From JBALVT01 sp045110675 (lineage in GTDB: Bacteria; Pseudomonadota; Gammaproteobacteria; Pseudomonadales; Halieaceae), in the NCBI GenBank assembly GCA_045110675.1, contig JBGCGJ010000039.1, positions 1 to 64,000 on the forward strand: DNA of 64,000 nt. Direction: 5' to 3'. Each line of letters opens with the position of its first letter. Position 1 is the stretch's first letter. Positions 1 to 9,036 of the stretch are shown in pieces. The position numbers were made by a program, and so were the translations under genes. Under the pieces are notes generated by a model. It was not told where the DNA came from. It did no database searches and saw only the letters and a program-made list of their open reading frames with translations.

Positions 1-1326
1 GGCTATGAATGGACGGGTATGACATCCGATGACGGCGGAAATTTGCATCGCAATGTCGTTTTTCGCAATGCCCAGGTGCCGCGTTTGCCGGCCAGTTTTA
101 TCGACGGCCCCGCCGCCTCGCAATTGTGGGCTGCATTAGATGAAAAGTGTAATGGCCAGGGGGAGGGCTGCGATTCTTTGATTATTCCCCACAACTCAAA
201 CCTCAGTGCCGGAACTATGTTCAGCGGTCTGGATGACAAAGGGGGCCCGATGAGCGCTGAGTACGCTGCCACTCGGGCACGCTATGAACCTCTCACGGAA
301 ATTATGCAGCATAAGGGCGCTTCGGAGTGTTTCTTTCAGGCCGGCGTCACCACCGATGAGCTGTGTGCCTTTGAGCAGCTGCCAAAAGATAATATTGCCG
401 GCTATCCCGAAGAGCCCAAGCCGGATACCGGCTTTGTACGAAAAGTGTTGTTAGAGGGCATGGCGCTTGAGCAGTCCCTGGGCGTTAATCCCTACCAGTT
501 TGGGGTTGTTGCCAGTACCGACACACACCTGGGCGCGCCTGGAGCCGCCGACGAAGACCGCTTTCTAGGTCACGGTGGTGCGGGAGTGCCCTCCAGGGAT
601 GAGATTCCCCCGGGGCTGCCAGATAAACTCGAATACAATCCAGGCGGGTTGGCGGTGATCTGGGCGCCGGAGAACAGCCGAGATGCCCTGTTCGACGCCA
701 TGCGCCGAAAAGAGACCTATGGCACCAGCGGGCCCAGAATTATCAGTCGGTTCTTCGCGGGTTGGGATTACCAGGAAGATTTGTGTGAGTCATCAGATCG
801 GCTTCAGCAGGCCTATGCCGGCGGTGTTCCGATGGGGGGTGAGTTATCCCGCTCGGCATCATCCAAGGTCCCCAGTTTTGCTGTGTTGGCATCCCAGGAT
901 GCGGGGACCTCCACCAACCCCGGAACGCCTCTGCAGCGTGTGCAAATCATCAAGGGCTGGGTCGACGAATCGGGCGAGCAGCACGAACGGGTAATTGATG
1001 TCGCCGGTGATGCAGACAATGGTGCCAGCGTCGATATCCGCACTTGCCGAACCCGAGGATCGGGGCACGCGAACCTGTGTTCGATTTGGAAGGACGAGCA
1101 GTTTAATCCTAACGAGTCGTCTTATTACTATTCCCGCGTGATCGAAAACCCCACTTGTCGCTGGAGTCAGCGCATCTGTGCAGCTAACGGTGTTGACTGC
1201 GCGAATCCAAAAACCATCGGCGATGGCTTGGAGGGTTGTTGCGCTGCCGAGCACCGGCCAGTTGTTCAGGAGCGTGCCTGGAGTTCGCCCATCTGGTACA
1301 AGCCTGTGATAGGCTCTTCCCCCTAA
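1..1326 (+). CDS. DUF3604 domain protein, 5' end cut off by window
   Basis: The reading frame is open from base 1 and starts in mid-protein with G-Y-E-W-T, a motif also found inside the complete DUF3604 protein at 30220-32076 (G-W-E-W-S). The internal ATG at 19 is therefore not the start. Shared blocks follow: NLHRNVVFR, IPHNSNLS, VNPYQFGVVASTDTH, a GLAVIWAPENSRDALFDAM-type block, ETYGTSGPRI and a C-terminal SSPIWYKP. DUF3604 proteins are PHP-like predicted metal-dependent hydrolases, often exported, with no firm substrate. This copy carries several extra cysteines near the C-terminus. A lipoprotein gene follows closely in the same direction and is probably co-transcribed. Family assignment is firm; function is unknown. 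Confidence 0.88.
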   Translation, partial: GYEWTGMTSDDGGNLHRNVVFRNAQVPRLPASFIDGPAASQLWAALDEKCNGQGEGCDSLIIPHNSNLSAGTMFSGLDDKGGPMSAEYAATRARYEPLTEIMQHKGASECFFQAGVTTDELCAFEQLPKDNIAGYPEEPKPDTGFVRKVLLEGMALEQSLGVNPYQFGVVASTDTHLGAPGAADEDRFLGHGGAGVPSRDEIPPGLPDKLEYNPGGLAVIWAPENSRDALFDAMRRKETYGTSGPRIISRFFAGWDYQEDLCESSDRLQQAYAGGVPMGGELSRSASSKVPSFAVLASQDAGTSTNPGTPLQRVQIIKGWVDESGEQHERVIDVAGDADNGASVDIRTCRTRGSGHANLCSIWKDEQFNPNESSYYYSRVIENPTCRWSQRICAANGVDCANPKTIGDGLEGCCAAEHRPVVQERAWSSPIWYKPVIGSSP

Positions 1327-1356
1327 TTATCCGTGCCAAATTCGAGAAAACCAAAA

Positions 1357-2439
1357 ATGAAAAAGCTTCTATTGCTGGCTGCGAGTAGCCTGCTGTTAAC
1401 CGCCTGCAGCGCAGATTTGCCCACCATAACCGGTTGCGAGGCGGTTGGAGACATTCGCCCCGTCTGCGGAATGCAAACCCCGGAAGACATCGCGGCTTTG
1501 GATGATGGCAAACATTTGTTGCTTTCCCACTTTGCGGGAATGGAACACGGTAGCGGCAGCGTTTCTGTTTTCAATATTGAGACCCAAACCAGAGTGCAGC
1601 AGTTTCCTCCTTTATCGGGAGTGACCAATACCCGCAATGCACAGTGGGGTGATGCGGGTTGTGCTCCTCCTGATCCGAAACAATTCAGACCGCACGGCAC
1701 ACACCTGCGGCAGCTGCATGATGGGCGGTGGCGTTATCTGGTGGTTAACCACGGCGGACGTGAGTCCATTGAAATGTTTGAATTGATGCGCGAGGCAGAT
1801 GAGTATTCTTTGGATTGGCGCGGCTGTGTACTCGCTGCCGAGGATACTTTTATGAACGATGTGGTTGGCCTCGCTAACGGCGACCTTCTGTTCACTAGAA
1901 TGTTTCACCGCACCGGTGATCTGGAAATGCTGAAGAGCGTGTTAGGCATAACCACGGGAGACCTTTGGCGGTGGAATAAAGAAACTGGTCTGAGAATTCT
2001 GCCCGGCACCGACGCGGCCCAACCCAACGGCCTGGAGGTTTCCGCCGATGAGAAATTTGTGTATGCCAATATGTACATGGAAAAGCAGGTGTGGAAAGTC
2101 GATGCCGAAACCGGCGAGACCGTCGCCACGGCTTCACTCACTCACGGTGCAGATAACAGTGCCTGGGGTACCGATGGTCGTTTGTGGGCGGTCATTCACA
2201 CCGACGGCATAGCCGAAATGCTGTCGTGCTTCGAAACGCAACAAGAACCCTGTGCGGCTTCCTTTGAAGTCGTGGCCATTGACCCTGAGACCATGGAAAC
2301 TGAAGTTGTGTTTGCCCACGCTGGCGCGCCAATGGGCGCCGCCACTGTCGCTGTCCCGCAGAGGGGCAGGGTCTACCTGGGTTCCTTTGTCGGAGACAGG
2401 ATGATATCCGTTGCCAATTTCAGTCCCGCAGCTCAATAG
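1357..2439 (+). CDS. predicted lipoprotein with beta-propeller (SMP-30/YncE-like) fold
   Basis: An N-terminal Lys-Lys followed by a leucine-rich stretch and the lipobox L-T-A-C indicate a lipoprotein signal. I place the start at the ATG at 1357, giving a compact signal peptide. An in-frame GTG at 1333 would add eight residues. The mature protein has repeated blades with motifs such as PNGLEVSADEKFVYANMY and WGTDGRLWAV, typical of six-bladed propellers of the SMP-30/gluconolactonase or YncE type. It lies about 30 bases downstream of the DUF3604 gene, so the two may act together on an extracytoplasmic substrate. No catalytic assignment is possible from sequence alone. Confidence 0.75.
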   Translation: MKKLLLLAASSLLLTACSADLPTITGCEAVGDIRPVCGMQTPEDIAALDDGKHLLLSHFAGMEHGSGSVSVFNIETQTRVQQFPPLSGVTNTRNAQWGDAGCAPPDPKQFRPHGTHLRQLHDGRWRYLVVNHGGRESIEMFELMREADEYSLDWRGCVLAAEDTFMNDVVGLANGDLLFTRMFHRTGDLEMLKSVLGITTGDLWRWNKETGLRILPGTDAAQPNGLEVSADEKFVYANMYMEKQVWKVDAETGETVATASLTHGADNSAWGTDGRLWAVIHTDGIAEMLSCFETQQEPCAASFEVVAIDPETMETEVVFAHAGAPMGAATVAVPQRGRVYLGSFVGDRMISVANFSPAAQ

Positions 2440-2465
2440 TCGTGGGGTATGAAATTATCGACTGT

Positions 2466-3518
2466 CTAAATCAGCGAGTCCGCTAAATAAAATTCGGGGA
2501 AACTGTAATCCGCGAATGTGTTTCTAAACGCTTTAACAGCTGGTTCACCCAATCGGGAAATTTCACTACCCACATGCAGGCGCGCTTTTTCAAGGCGCTT
2601 TTGAGATCGGGCTTTAGTCGGGCCATAACCGTAATCGTACTGGTAATACTTTTCTCCCCTCAGTCCGGCACGAATACTTGCAGGTGCAAATAAAAAGTAA
2701 GTCTTTTGAGCATAGTCAAATACGCTGTTCAAGGTTGCAGGCAGTTCGTCGTTCTCCAACCACTGGCCGTCGGAATGATCCGCATTAAATACGCGATCTG
2801 TGTAGCTCTCTAACATGTCCCGCTGATCGCCCAGCCAGCTCAGTGGTGTCGGGTCTGTGACGAAGTGAGCTTTACAGGCTCCGGCCAATATGAAGTCGGC
2901 CAGGCAGGGTCGTGGGCCAAGAAGAAACTGATTCTCGGCGAAGTGGCTACCCAGCACTTCGACCATGTCGATAAAGTCTGCTCTCACCGACTCTGATTGA
3001 TCTGGACCGACACCGGTATTTTTGCACACGGGTAGGCCGAAACCATCGCGCATGGACTCTCCTATCGGCGCCAGCTGTGCGAGTTCCTCTTCACTAAATG
3101 GAATATCGATTGAGCGATCTAACATACCGTTGGCTCCGAACCTTGGCCCGACCCAAGCGACATTTTCTGGATAACACCAACGGGTATGAACGGCGACCCG
3201 GCCCAGCCAATGATTAAAAATGTCTTCGAGCACGAAACAGCAGGCGCGTTGCATAGGACTTGTTGGAATAACTGCCGCCTCAGGGAAGCGGTTATTCAGT
3301 AGGGGACCAATTGCAATTGTATCGTGAATAACCCAGTTATCCGGTGTGATCAGTGCAGGGATGAAGTGGGTGCCAGAGCGCGCTTCAACTTCCTTGCTGC
3401 GTTCATCGGTTTTAAATCGCCACTCGTAGGGAATGTTCTGAAAGCGCAGCTGCGCTTCCAGCTTGCGGCTGAACATACTCAATTCCATGCCGTAAAGACC
3501 GTAGGTACCTTGATACAT
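2466..3518 (-). CDS. glutathione S-transferase-like protein (atypical, long)
   Basis: The N-terminus MYQGTYGLYGMELSMFSRKLEAQLRF fits a thioredoxin-like GST domain. It is followed by THFIPALITPDNWVIHDTIAI, matching the cis-Pro and substrate-proximal strand region. A helical C-terminal domain contains the FLLGPRPCLADFILAGA block (GST N-capping box region). At about 350 residues it is much longer than a classical GST (about 210). The frame stays open upstream to 3662, but that would overlap the MBL gene by about 90 bases and adds low-complexity basic sequence, so I choose the ATG at 3518. It is downstream of and probably co-transcribed with the MBL-fold gene. The substrate is unknown. Confidence 0.72.
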   Translation of the reverse strand: MYQGTYGLYGMELSMFSRKLEAQLRFQNIPYEWRFKTDERSKEVEARSGTHFIPALITPDNWVIHDTIAIGPLLNNRFPEAAVIPTSPMQRACCFVLEDIFNHWLGRVAVHTRWCYPENVAWVGPRFGANGMLDRSIDIPFSEEELAQLAPIGESMRDGFGLPVCKNTGVGPDQSESVRADFIDMVEVLGSHFAENQFLLGPRPCLADFILAGACKAHFVTDPTPLSWLGDQRDMLESYTDRVFNADHSDGQWLENDELPATLNSVFDYAQKTYFLFAPASIRAGLRGEKYYQYDYGYGPTKARSQKRLEKARLHVGSEISRLGEPAVKAFRNTFADYSFPEFYLADSLI

Positions 3519-3573
3519 TGCGCTTCTCTTTTTGCTGCGTCGTGGGTTTGTCGCTAGGCGATAAGACGTTTTA

Positions 3574-4644
3574 CTACAGCCCCTGGCGAACCTTGATGAT
3601 TTCTTTGGAGTTGGCGGGCATAGAAAAAGTCGTACCGTCTTCGCCCACCGTGTAGTCGCCAAAAATGTCGTCCACGCCTTCCAACCAGACGGTTTCCATT
3701 CCCGGCAGTATCAAAACCGGAACAATGTGGTAATACAATAGATGGCCGACGCCGGCATTACGCGCTGTTTCAGCGGCTTCAACGGGGCTCGCATGGTAGT
3801 CCAATATATCGTAAGTGATCTTCTGCATAATGGTGTTGCCCGCTTTTTCCGCGGCGGCATTCATTAATTTCACTAACTTGGGAGAGAGTGCCTCGTGCAC
3901 CAGTAAGTCTATTCCCTGAGCAAATTTCTCCAGATTCGGTGAGTAATCGGTGTCGCCAGAAATTAGCGCGGTGCGTCCCGCATAGGTGAATAAGTAGGCA
4001 ACAGCGGGAGCGACGGGTTCGTGATCTACCGCGAGCGCTTGCACGGTGACCCCACCCTCGTCGTAAACCGTCAGCAGTTCTCCAGCAGGTGGTAGGGTAA
4101 ATTCCGCTGCGGTCATTCCGTGCCCGTTCAAGTCGGCAACCTTATCTCCGTGATGATCGTTGCGATAGATCGCATCATGGGAATAGGCGGTGTCGAATCC
4201 TTCGACTACTTCCGTAACCCCCTGTGGGCCATAGACGGGCATGGGGGATGTGTTGTTGTTTCCCACCCAGCGCATCATGGCCATCTCTCCGAGGCCGTCG
4301 ATGTGATCAGAGTGGAAATGGGTGAGAAAAACGGCTTCAATATTGCCCTGTGGCAGACGCATTCTGGCGATGTTTCTCCCACCGTTTGTGCCGGCATCGA
4401 CAACAAAAAACTTGCCGCCAGCAATGACCGCGACACAGGCACCGCTGCGTTTCGGGTCTGGCAGAGGGCCACCGGCTCCGCATAGGGCAACATGTAAGCC
4501 ATCGCCCAACTCGGCGATGGTATCTGTTGTCATTGCGGTTTCTATTGCGCTGGGAAGTACCTTGAGCGCTATGTTGGCCCGTTGGAGATAGGCCACGACC
4601 ATTAATAGCAGGACTACTCCGATAACAAAGTGACTTTTCTTCAT
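3574..4644 (-). CDS. MBL-fold metal-dependent hydrolase, membrane-anchored
   Basis: A single N-terminal hydrophobic segment (about residues 6-18) looks like a signal anchor. The metallo-beta-lactamase signature F-L-T-H-F-H-S-D-H-I-D-G-L is clear, and a later ISGDTDYSPN supplies the metal-bridging Asp. Spacing and the ribonuclease-Z-like order (HxHxDH, then GDT, then a C-terminal YYHIVP) point to the RNase Z/arylsulfatase-type MBL subgroup, but the anchor suggests action on small molecules outside the cytoplasm. The gene has its own promoter with a palindromic operator just upstream and leads into the GST-like gene. Substrate unknown. Confidence 0.8.
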   Translation of the reverse strand: MKKSHFVIGVVLLLMVVAYLQRANIALKVLPSAIETAMTTDTIAELGDGLHVALCGAGGPLPDPKRSGACVAVIAGGKFFVVDAGTNGGRNIARMRLPQGNIEAVFLTHFHSDHIDGLGEMAMMRWVGNNNTSPMPVYGPQGVTEVVEGFDTAYSHDAIYRNDHHGDKVADLNGHGMTAAEFTLPPAGELLTVYDEGGVTVQALAVDHEPVAPAVAYLFTYAGRTALISGDTDYSPNLEKFAQGIDLLVHEALSPKLVKLMNAAAEKAGNTIMQKITYDILDYHASPVEAAETARNAGVGHLLYYHIVPVLILPGMETVWLEGVDDIFGDYTVGEDGTTFSMPANSKEIIKVRQGL

Positions 4645-4698
4645 AATGATCCTGATTCTCGACAGAGGGTTGGGGTTTGAAACAGGGAATGGTTGATC

Positions 4699-4732
4699 AT
4701 GCTATATTTCGACACTATACATGTCAATATAG
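4699..4732 (-). promoter_or_regulatory. promoter with overlapping palindromic operator for the MBL gene
   Basis: On the minus strand a consensus -35 TTGACA (4727-4722) is followed after 17 bases by TAGCAT (4704-4699), a fair -10. The -35 lies inside an inverted repeat: outer arms 4702-4708 and 4726-4732 (CTATATT/AATATAG) and inner arms 4711-4714 and 4722-4725 (GACA/TGTC). A dyad over a promoter is the usual layout for repression by a TetR- or MarR-type dimer. No cognate regulator is adjacent. Confidence 0.5.
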
Positions 4733-4767
4733 TCTCGCGTTGCCTCGGACTTGCTCTGATATGCGGT

Positions 4768-5331
4768 TCAGGGTGTCGGGTCAGTATTGAGTTGCAGGTA
4801 AATACTTTTGCCATCGTAGGAAATGTTTTGCAGATAGTCTTTAAACGGAGAGAGATAGGGGTGGGGTGGTATCTCAGATTGTATCGGGTCTGTTACCAGC
4901 GTCGTCCAGGCGCTTTCTAATTCACGGGTGAATCTCATTGAGGCCTTGTTCTCGCGATTAAACTCCAGTTTTTCCAACCTGGGTTGATGCAGAATAATCA
5001 GGCGATTTTCAATGTCGTAGTCGAGTTCACCTGTGACATACACTTGACCTGTTTCACTCAGTGCAATGTTCAACTCGGGACGGTGGTCGTAGATTTGAAA
5101 TCGGGTGGCCATACCGATACGTTTTTCATCCACAAACACTAACTGCGGCCGGGTCAGAAACACATTGCTTGCCTCAAGATCTAAGGCGATAGGGAAAAGG
5201 CTTCCGGCCATGGCGCTGGCCAGCTCAAGCGAGATTGGCACAGTGGTGCCAATGCCCGCTGACCCGGCTCCAGAGCTGAACAGGATCAACGAGTAGAGAC
5301 AATAGATCCTGAGCCAGCGCACAAGTGTCAT
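4768..5331 (-). CDS. DUF1439-like secreted protein
   Basis: This is a protein of about 187 residues with an N-terminal hydrophobic segment (RIYCLYSLILFSSGAGSAG) that looks like a signal peptide. The body resembles DUF1439/YceB-type proteins: an amphipathic beta-rich domain with LDLEASNVFLTRPQLVFVDEKRIGMATRFQI and LSETGQVYVTGELDYD. Such proteins are thought to be periplasmic or lipid-binding. There is no lipobox Cys here, unlike YceB. I use the ATG at 5331 rather than the TTG one codon earlier. It begins about 35 bases after the yghU-like gene on the same strand and is probably co-transcribed. The family call is tentative. Confidence 0.55.
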   Translation of the reverse strand: MTLVRWLRIYCLYSLILFSSGAGSAGIGTTVPISLELASAMAGSLFPIALDLEASNVFLTRPQLVFVDEKRIGMATRFQIYDHRPELNIALSETGQVYVTGELDYDIENRLIILHQPRLEKLEFNRENKASMRFTRELESAWTTLVTDPIQSEIPPHPYLSPFKDYLQNISYDGKSIYLQLNTDPTP

Positions 5332-5366
5332 CAAATCGTCTTCAGGCCCGCTTTGAATGTGATGAA

Positions 5367-6203
5367 TTAATCGAAATCGCTGGAACTGTGACGTTCCCGC
5401 AATTGTCCCGCTTCATCTCCCCAGGATCGATTCACTCTGCGGCCGCGTTTGACCGCAGGACGTTCGTGAATCTGCTTCGCCCATCGCTCCACGTTGCCAT
5501 AGGAAGCCACATCCAGAAACTCCTGACCCTCGTACAAATTGCCAATCACCAGCATGCCGTACCAGGCGTAGTTCGCCATATCGGCGATGGTGTACTCATC
5601 GCCGCACAGATATTCCCGTGATTCCAGGTTTTGATTCAACACGTCGAGCTGTCGTTTCACTTCCATGGTGAAGCGATTGATCGGGTATTCCCATTTTTCC
5701 GGGGCATAGGCGTAAAAATGCCCGAAGCCGCCACCGAGGTAGGGAACGCTGCCCATTTGCCAGAACAGCCAAGACATGCACTCCGCTCGCGCTGAGGGTT
5801 CCTTGGGCAGGAAGGCGTCAAACTTCTCGGCCAGATAAACCAATATTGCGCCCGACTCAAAAACACGTGTGGGAGGGTTTGTGCTCCTGTCCAGCAGGGC
5901 GGGGATCTTTGAATTGGGGTTTATTGAAACAAAGCCGCTACTAAATTGATCGCCTTCCATAATATTGACTAAGTAGGCATCGTATTCCGCCTCAGTTTTT
6001 CCTAACTCCAGTAACTCCTCGAGCAGTACCGTTACCTTCACACCGTTCGGCGTGGCCAGTGAGTGCAGTTGCAAATCGTGTTCCCCCACCGGCAGTTCTT
6101 TTTCGTGGGTTGCTCCCGCTACGGGTCGGTTGATATTGGCGAATCGTCCGCCACTTTCTGTGTCCCAGGTCCAGACCTTTGGGGGAGTGTATACGTCAGT
6201 CAT
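5367..6203 (-). CDS. yghU: YghU-type glutathione transferase / disulfide-bond oxidoreductase
   Basis: The full length closely follows E. coli YghU: the N-terminal VWTWDTESGGRFANINRPVAG extension, THEKELPVGEHDLQLHSLATPNGVKV, then PNSKIPALLD (cis-Pro) and FESGAILVYLAEKF, and a C-terminal CGDEYTIADMANYAWYG block with ERPAVKRGRRVNR. YghU-type enzymes bind two glutathiones and reduce organic hydroperoxides or disulfides in the cytoplasm. The start has an AGGAAAT ribosome site. It heads a probable two-gene unit with the DUF1439-like gene. Product assignment is strong; the physiological substrate is not known. Confidence 0.9.
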   Translation of the reverse strand: MTDVYTPPKVWTWDTESGGRFANINRPVAGATHEKELPVGEHDLQLHSLATPNGVKVTVLLEELLELGKTEAEYDAYLVNIMEGDQFSSGFVSINPNSKIPALLDRSTNPPTRVFESGAILVYLAEKFDAFLPKEPSARAECMSWLFWQMGSVPYLGGGFGHFYAYAPEKWEYPINRFTMEVKRQLDVLNQNLESREYLCGDEYTIADMANYAWYGMLVIGNLYEGQEFLDVASYGNVERWAKQIHERPAVKRGRRVNRSWGDEAGQLRERHSSSDFD

Positions 6204-6324
6204 GTAATTTCCTGTTTTGAATTTCGAAGTAGGGAAGTGTAAGCGGTTTTTCAGATAGGGGGCCAGAATTTATTTCAGACAGGGCTTCAGATCGTTTTTT
6301 CTTCAGAAGGTTTCATATAGGTCG

Positions 6325-7317
6325 TTAAATGACCGAGTCGACCAGGTTTTCAATGAGGGCCGCACCGGCCCAGGTCAAGGGAGGGATGATCAGGTAAAAC
6401 GACAAACGAGTTACCACGCCCGCATCGAAAGGCCAGGTGGAAACCTGAGAGATCGTTTGACGGTAGCTGATCAACGGCGAAATTTTCTCTAGCAGGATAG
6501 GGTCCGAAGCAAGATTCGATGAGGCGCTGGTGCAGTCTTCTATTCGTCTATCAAGATTCGCCATTTCTTGTTCTTTGATCAGCGCCAGCCGCTTGTGCAC
6601 AGGCCACACGGGGATAATGAATATCGCTATAAGCGGTATCAATGTGGCGATGGCCCCAGGTAGTATTTCAGCCAAATTAACGCCGCTTTCGATGCTCATG
6701 AGCGGAAACAATGCCAGTGCACCAATCACGGCCAGGCTGCTACTAATGGAAACGCGTGCGAAGGGCAGCAGCTTGCGCGGGCTCAGCAGCGATATCTGAA
6801 CATGCTTGGCTCCCAGGCTAGCGAAGAGTTTGTTTTGCCGCACCAGCATCGATATCACGTTGGTCATAATCATCCACACCATTAACGCACCAACGGTCGA
6901 TGCGGCCCCCTCCACGCTTCCTATGGCGTCAGCGAAAGCCGCAGATAGGGAACCGCGAACATAAGACAAATGGGCGGCCCCCAAGCTCAATCCACCCAGA
7001 ATCTGCAGGGACGTTGCGCCTGCACTTGAAGAGTTTAACTTTCCCCATGAATTCTCGAACTGTTGTTCATTCAGATCGAGTATTGGACGCAGTTCAGTTA
7101 ACGCTTGCTGTGACTTCTCAGTGATGAAACTGAACATGGGAATAATGTAGGCAATGATCAAACTGAAGAAAATGGCGGGAGTGGTATCACTCGAATGATC
7201 CACAACGCCGAAATTGAATATGACCAGCAGAACAGGCGCCAGAATCGCACCTAGTAACCATCTGCCAAAGCGGATATTGGGAACGAGTTTTAGTAGCCAG
7301 AATTTCCGGTTTGCCAA
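6325..7317 (-). CDS. hypothetical integral membrane protein
   Basis: I do not recognise a family. The protein has about six or seven hydrophobic segments: WLLGAILAPVLLVIFNFGVV, IFFSLIIAYIIPMFSFI, an alanine-rich segment near residue 110, ALMVWMIMTNVISMLV, LAVIGALALFPLM, IATLIPLIAIFIIPVWPV and LIIPPLTWAGAALI. Between segments six and seven is a soluble stretch of about 60 residues. The start is a TTG preceded by TAAGG. It is a single gene between yghU and the FMO gene on the same strand, with about 120 and 90 bases of spacing. A channel or sensor role is possible but unsupported. Confidence 0.65.
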   Translation of the reverse strand: MANRKFWLLKLVPNIRFGRWLLGAILAPVLLVIFNFGVVDHSSDTTPAIFFSLIIAYIIPMFSFITEKSQQALTELRPILDLNEQQFENSWGKLNSSSAGATSLQILGGLSLGAAHLSYVRGSLSAAFADAIGSVEGAASTVGALMVWMIMTNVISMLVRQNKLFASLGAKHVQISLLSPRKLLPFARVSISSSLAVIGALALFPLMSIESGVNLAEILPGAIATLIPLIAIFIIPVWPVHKRLALIKEQEMANLDRRIEDCTSASSNLASDPILLEKISPLISYRQTISQVSTWPFDAGVVTRLSFYLIIPPLTWAGAALIENLVDSVI

Positions 7318-7406
7318 GATGAAGCCTTAAACTGAGTTAACGATTGCTGCTTTGCAGCATAGCATCGGCAAGCCGTGCTCACCATGAATCATGGAAGACG
7401 ATTGGC

Positions 7407-8744
7407 CTACAAACCGCCTGCTTCCCTGCGCAGCTTGTCCACGTAGAAACTGCACATCAATGGAAGTGATTTTGCCAGCGGAGTCGCACGCTTGATTCGC
7501 GTTTTACTGGCTGGCAGTTCGAAAGCGCCTGTGAGCAATCTGGCTATCCACCGAGACTGCTGTTCCGCCACCGGCCACAAGGCACACATCACACGGCTGC
7601 AGCCGACAAAAAACAAGCTGTCGTGAACAGGATGGCATACCTGTTGGTACAGAGATAAATCGGCTGCATCGCATTCCAGGGTCTGCCGGTCAAAGATAGG
7701 GAAATGCAGCTTATATCCGGTTGCGTATAGTATGGCGTCGGCCTCGGTCTGCGTACCGTCGGTGAAGTGCACGGTTGAGCCCTCAAATCGTTCGATTCCG
7801 GGACGGACATCGATCCGCCGCGCCTGCAGCGCTGGAATGAACTCTATCGACATAGTGGGTCGGTCTTCCCAGGGTTTTATCGAGGGCGTGGGTAGTCCCA
7901 GCGCTTCGGGGCCACCCAACTTTTCGGAGCGTTCGCGCAATACTTTTGCTAGCATTCTTCTGGCCAGCCAGGCTCCTGTATTTCCCGGCAAAGCTCGCAT
8001 CAACGGCGGAAGCGGCTCAGAAGCGTGGGGTGTGCGTGAATCCAGCGGTTGGCCGTTCATCATTTTTGGTAGCACCCAGCGACCGGAGCGGGCGGATAAA
8101 ATGACCTGGCTTGCCTTACCGATTGTCGCGGTGGGATCACTCAGCTCCGCAGCTAACTCGGCTGCGCTGCTGCCCAAGCCAACAATAACCACCCGTTTGC
8201 CGCGCAGATCGTAGGGGGTGGTCGCGTCCAGGTAGTCGGCGACGTGCAGATGCTGGCCGCTAAATTCGCCGGGAGTTGTGTCATGGGGCAGTCGGGGAGA
8301 CGTGTACTGGCCGGTCGCCACGATAATGCCACCGAATTCCATGATCTGGCCGTCGTCGACTTCAATGCGCCAACCGCCTTCCGAAATCGGTGTTGCGCGT
8401 ATAACACGCGTTGAAAAACGGATGTTCTGCCACAACTGAAAGTGATCGGCATAGCGCTTGAAATAGTTCAGCATTTGCTGAGCATTGGGGTAAATCGAGT
8501 CATCCTCCAGGAACGGAAAGTCTGAATAGGCCATGCCGGTGGTGGAGGTATTGGTTTGCAGAGACCTGTACCCACCGCCGCCTTTTTCTACGTTCCAGAT
8601 ACCGCCGATTTCGTCAGCGGCTTCGAAGCATTGGTAGTCGAGGCCAAATTCACTGAGTGTTTTGCAGGCTCCCAGGCCGCTGGGGCCGGCGCCGATGACT
8701 GCGATTTTTTTATTTTTCAATGGGTGGGATACCTGCAAGTGCAT
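7407..8744 (-). CDS. flavin-containing monooxygenase (FMO family)
   Basis: The N-terminal FAD site is IAVIGAGPSGLGACKTL (GxGxxG near residues 18-23). A second Rossmann site for NADPH is VVIVGLGSSAAELAAEL. Between them lies FSGQHLHVADY, which fits the FMO fingerprint F-x-G-x(3)-H-x(3)-Y. A late ATGYK motif completes the set. These enzymes oxygenate soft nucleophiles (N, S) or, in some branches, carbonyls, using a stable C4a-hydroperoxyflavin. The length of 445 residues is usual. The gene stands alone; the substrate cannot be read from sequence. Confidence 0.85.
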   Translation of the reverse strand: MHLQVSHPLKNKKIAVIGAGPSGLGACKTLSEFGLDYQCFEAADEIGGIWNVEKGGGGYRSLQTNTSTTGMAYSDFPFLEDDSIYPNAQQMLNYFKRYADHFQLWQNIRFSTRVIRATPISEGGWRIEVDDGQIMEFGGIIVATGQYTSPRLPHDTTPGEFSGQHLHVADYLDATTPYDLRGKRVVIVGLGSSAAELAAELSDPTATIGKASQVILSARSGRWVLPKMMNGQPLDSRTPHASEPLPPLMRALPGNTGAWLARRMLAKVLRERSEKLGGPEALGLPTPSIKPWEDRPTMSIEFIPALQARRIDVRPGIERFEGSTVHFTDGTQTEADAILYATGYKLHFPIFDRQTLECDAADLSLYQQVCHPVHDSLFFVGCSRVMCALWPVAEQQSRWIARLLTGAFELPASKTRIKRATPLAKSLPLMCSFYVDKLRREAGGL

Positions 8745-9036
8745 TTGTTACTGTATTTATTGCATAGTTCACGGCTTGTCTCCGGGACAGACCCTGTCTT
8801 CCAGAACCACTGCTCGTGGTCTCGCACGGATTCGCGTTCGAGGGTAAGTTGTTCATACTCGCTTTGGCCCCCCGCAAAGAAACGTCTATAATACATCGCT
8901 GTTACCTTACACCTATGTACGCCTTTTGAGCGAGAAAAGTGTTTCATAGAACATTGACTTTTTTTGGATAGAACCACCCCAGGGCCACCACAAAATTAAC
9001 CCGTCAACCTTTTCAATTTCACTGCAATTACGCGCA

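Noticed and set aside
3519..3662. N-terminal extension of the GST-like gene
   Set aside because: The added residues are basic, low-complexity and overlap the MBL gene; the ATG at 3518 begins the GST fold.
8717..8977. An 86-codon minus-strand frame between the FMO and kinase genes
   Set aside because: It overlaps the FMO start, has no clear ribosome site or recognisable domain, and the composition is not convincing. It could still be a decayed gene end.
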